64,000 nucleotides of DNA, from the NCBI RefSeq assembly GCF_002051585.1, contig NZ_MZGX01000006.1:124001-188000 (forward strand), read 5' to 3'. Positions within the stretch are counted from its first letter, which is position 1; each line of letters starts with the position of its first letter. This stretch comes from Ruminiclostridium hungatei. GTDB lineage: Bacteria > Bacillota > Clostridia > Acetivibrionales > DSM-1351. Positions 62,041-64,000 of the stretch are shown here, piece after piece. Position numbers and translations under genes: made by a program. Below the pieces are notes generated by a model. It was not told the origin of the DNA. It did no database searches and saw only the letters and a list, made by a program, of their open reading frames with translations.

Positions 62041-62803
62041 ATCTTTGCTCCCCGAATATTTTCAAAAGCTGCATCCTGCTGTTTATGCCGATTTTGGTGA
62101 AAATGTTATAGACATGCTTTTTTACGGTGGATATGCTGATCATGTATTTATCGCTGATATCCTGATTTGACAAGCCCTGTATCATCATTTGAATTATTTC
62201 TTTTTCTCTTTTTGACAGCTTGTAGCTTTCCAGTTCATCAAAATTTATTGAAAGCCTGCCCCCCAGGGATTTACTGCTTTTTCTCAGGGAGTGGATAATA
62301 TTTGTCATATGGTCCTTTACCAGATGAAGTATTCTTATATCCCTGTCCGAAAAATCCCCCAGGTCTGCCGAGCGGAATAAATTCAAAACTCCCAGTACAT
62401 TTCCTTCTTTTATGAATATGATACCGCAGCCGTATTCAATATTCTGCGGCTTTAAGAACCCCAGGTAAAGCTCGCTCTTAACCCTTAGGGAATTCTCCAG
62501 TATTTCAGTATCTTTAAATACCAGTGTTGAGGAATCATTGATTATATAATTAATATAATCCACCTTGTAAAAATGATCTATATACAGATTTTTCATCTTT
62601 TCGCTTATGTTTATAAAAGAACTGTTTTCAGCATTAATCTCATTTTCCTCAGAGCTCATCAATATAAAGCCCTGGGAGTAAGGAATCAGTCCCCGGATAA
62701 TCTTTAAAAACCTGTCTGCAATTTCATGCTCATTGTCCATTGAATAGATTTCAAGCAGAAGTTCATTTATTCTGTTCCATTCCATTTCCTTTAAAGTTAC
62801 CAT
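62039..62803 (-). CDS. LuxR-type regulator with GAF-like domain
   Basis: A 254-residue regulator. The first ~170 residues resemble a GAF-like sensory domain (ENEINAENSSFINIS, IEYGCGIIFIKEGNVLGVLNL); the end is a LuxR helix-turn-helix (LSKREKEIIQMMIQGLSNQDIS, ISISTVKKHVYNIF). It lies directly upstream of the nitrogen-scavenging operon on the same strand but has its own terminator, so it is a candidate local regulator of it. GAGGT precedes the ATG. Confidence 0.85.
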   Translation of the reverse strand: MVTLKEMEWNRINELLLEIYSMDNEHEIADRFLKIIRGLIPYSQGFILMSSEENEINAENSSFINISEKMKNLYIDHFYKVDYINYIINDSSTLVFKDTEILENSLRVKSELYLGFLKPQNIEYGCGIIFIKEGNVLGVLNLFRSADLGDFSDRDIRILHLVKDHMTNIIHSLRKSSKSLGGRLSINFDELESYKLSKREKEIIQMMIQGLSNQDISDKYMISISTVKKHVYNIFTKIGINSRMQLLKIFGEQR

Positions 62804-62963
62804 AAGACCTCACAATAAAGCATAATATTTGCTTTATTTTAGCATATTAAGCCGTTTTATACAATAAATTATGAAACCCCGGCTGAGTGCCTGAAGCCGC
62901 TTTAAGCTGCCTGAGGCAGACGGCTGGCCGACTGCTCACCGGTCTGCCGCCTTTAAACTTGAG

Positions 62964-62991
62964 AAAAGCACTCCTTTAAAGAAGTGCTTTT
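62964..62991 (-). terminator. Terminator of AraC-GyrI gene
   Basis: AAAAGCACT...AGTGCTTTT with an inner CTTT/AAAG pair, 9 bases beyond the stop of the regulator, T-rich on the minus strand. Confidence 0.8.
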
Positions 62992-62999
62992 GATAACGG

Positions 63000-63914
63000 T
63001 TATATTCCTTCGTTCAGTTGTCTTACAGGTCTGGCTTCAATATAGCCCCGGTAGCCCTGGGGTTCAAGCTGAAATGCCGGTGCGGCCTCCTCCGCCCACT
63101 GGAAACCGTAAAGCTGTGGGTTATACTTTTTTATCACATCCCACAATTCTTCAATAGCTTCTCCAAAATTCTCGTCCTCATAGGGCTCGCCCTGGAAAAC
63201 CATCATCTTACATGGCTCAAGGTCAATGATTTCAAAACCCTCCGGGACTTCTCCCGCGTAGTCACCGGGAACCTCCACGCCCTGAATGTATCTGGAAGTG
63301 CCGGGCTTTATAAGCCTGCCGGGCAGCCACATGCCTGCAGGTTCGTACATGGCTTCCCTTATGCTGGACAGCACTCCCCATACATCACAGCCCACCTCTT
63401 CACAGTACTCAAAATAGTGGGAGGCTTTAAGCCCTCTCTTCATAATCAGTTTTCTGGCCGGTCTTTCCACTACCTGGACAAATACAGTATTGGTGCTTTT
63501 TTTCTCAGACATCTTGTTCTCTCCTTTTTGCAGTGTAAGGTAATAGTCACGAATACGGTGGGGCATAAAAAGCTGTATGGGCCCGGGATTCTCACTATAC
63601 CTTTTAGGGGACATGCCGAACTGCCTATTGAAGGCTCTTGTAAAACCTTCGTGGGAATCGAATACAAAGTCAAACGCCACATCCACAATTTTGGTCCGGT
63701 TGTCCCTGAGCTGTATGGCAGCCTTGCTCAGCCTCAGTGCTCTCAGGTATTCAAACGGCGACTTGCCGGTAAGCTCTTTGAATATTCTTGCAGAATGCCA
63801 TTGTGAATACCCCGCAGCCCTTGCAAGGTCACCAAGGGTAACAGTTGAATTGATGTTCTCGCTGATGTAATCCTGCATCCGCTGCACTGCATTTATTACT
63901 TCCCATCGCTCCAT
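63000..63914 (-). CDS. AraC family regulator with GyrI-like effector domain
   Basis: A 304-residue regulator. An N-terminal AraC double helix-turn-helix (VTLGDLARAAGYSQWHSARIF, DVAFDFVFDSHEGFTRAFNRQF, GMSPKRYSENP) is followed by a GyrI-like/BacR small-molecule binding domain (VERPARKLIMKRGLKASHYF to the end). This order is that of Rob/SoxS-like multidrug-type sensors in Firmicutes. Start set at 63914 with AAGGAGG 7 bases before it. Upstream 63915-64000 must hold its promoter; nothing clear is visible there. Confidence 0.9.
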   Translation of the reverse strand: MERWEVINAVQRMQDYISENINSTVTLGDLARAAGYSQWHSARIFKELTGKSPFEYLRALRLSKAAIQLRDNRTKIVDVAFDFVFDSHEGFTRAFNRQFGMSPKRYSENPGPIQLFMPHRIRDYYLTLQKGENKMSEKKSTNTVFVQVVERPARKLIMKRGLKASHYFEYCEEVGCDVWGVLSSIREAMYEPAGMWLPGRLIKPGTSRYIQGVEVPGDYAGEVPEGFEIIDLEPCKMMVFQGEPYEDENFGEAIEELWDVIKKYNPQLYGFQWAEEAAPAFQLEPQGYRGYIEARPVRQLNEGI

Positions 63915-64000
63915 GTTCTCACCTCCTTGATATAAGGATACCAACTTATGGCTTGATTTTCTTGACGCTGGTTGCTAAGATGTTTTCAAGTGCGGGGAGG

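Noticed and set aside
1-64000. CRISPR arrays, tRNA, rRNA or an intact prophage
   Set aside because: No regularly spaced direct repeats, no recognisable tRNA or rRNA sequence, and no cluster of phage structural genes were seen.

Overview
The window reads as chromosome from a cellulosome-producing, anaerobic, Gram-positive clostridium of the Ruminiclostridium type. Five separate proteins carry dockerin domains. Ribosome binding sites are strong (AGGAGG type), and intrinsic terminators are plentiful. The rest is GH enzymes, AraC regulators, NifI-type PII proteins and NitT/TauT-type transport genes. I saw no rRNA, tRNA, CRISPR array, intact insertion sequence or prophage.

Region 1 (about 2.0-20.5 kb, all minus strand) is a biosynthetic and export locus. 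A promoter near 20.5 kb precedes an ABC exporter (ATPase plus two ABC-2 permeases) and a membrane-anchored 5'-nucleotidase-type phosphoesterase. A compact series of thirteen genes follows: two acyl carrier proteins, an ATP-grasp ligase, a PLP fold-III decarboxylase, three BtrH-like acyltransferases, an AMP-forming ligase, a type II thioesterase, two glycosyltransferases, a nucleotidyltransferase and a P-loop kinase. The carrier, ATP-grasp, decarboxylase and BtrH set matches the logic of the butirosin side-chain pathway, where glutamate is loaded on a carrier, decarboxylated to a 4-aminobutyryl thioester and transferred to an acceptor. No aminocyclitol gene is present, so the product is unknown. 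A LuxR-type regulator just upstream is broken by a frameshift at an A9 tract.

Region 2 (21-36 kb) holds glycan-use and housekeeping genes: a GH36 alpha-galactosidase, a Dus-type enzyme, an M29 aminopeptidase, two esterases with unusual N-terminal dockerins, a GH3 beta-glucosidase divergent from an AraC regulator, and an epimerase.

Region 3 (36.5-46.6 kb) is the most unusual. A GH5 cellulase and a GH9 cellulase, both with dockerins, flank a two-gene operon of a complete CcmF-type cytochrome c haem lyase and a 1008-residue secreted protein. That protein has one haem c motif (CAICH), several Ig/PKD-like modules and a C-terminal dockerin, so it looks like a c-type cytochrome built for the cellulosome. 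A chorismatase gene (FkbO/Hyg5/XanB2 family) is divergent from this operon.

Region 4 (49.7-61.8 kb, minus strand) is a guanidine or urea nitrogen-scavenging operon: two pairs of carboxyguanidine-deiminase-type (UAAP1/UAAP2) proteins, a NifI1/NifI2-like PII pair, a NitT/TauT-type ABC transporter, a urea/guanidine carboxylase and allophanate hydrolase. Its leader holds a promoter, a two-hairpin structure and an intrinsic terminator, the layout of a riboswitch. A LuxR regulator and an AraC-GyrI regulator close the window.

A family of short inverted-repeat elements (four copies) lies near the 3' ends of minus-strand genes, and a second, unrelated 283-bp inverted-repeat element lies near 1.6 kb.
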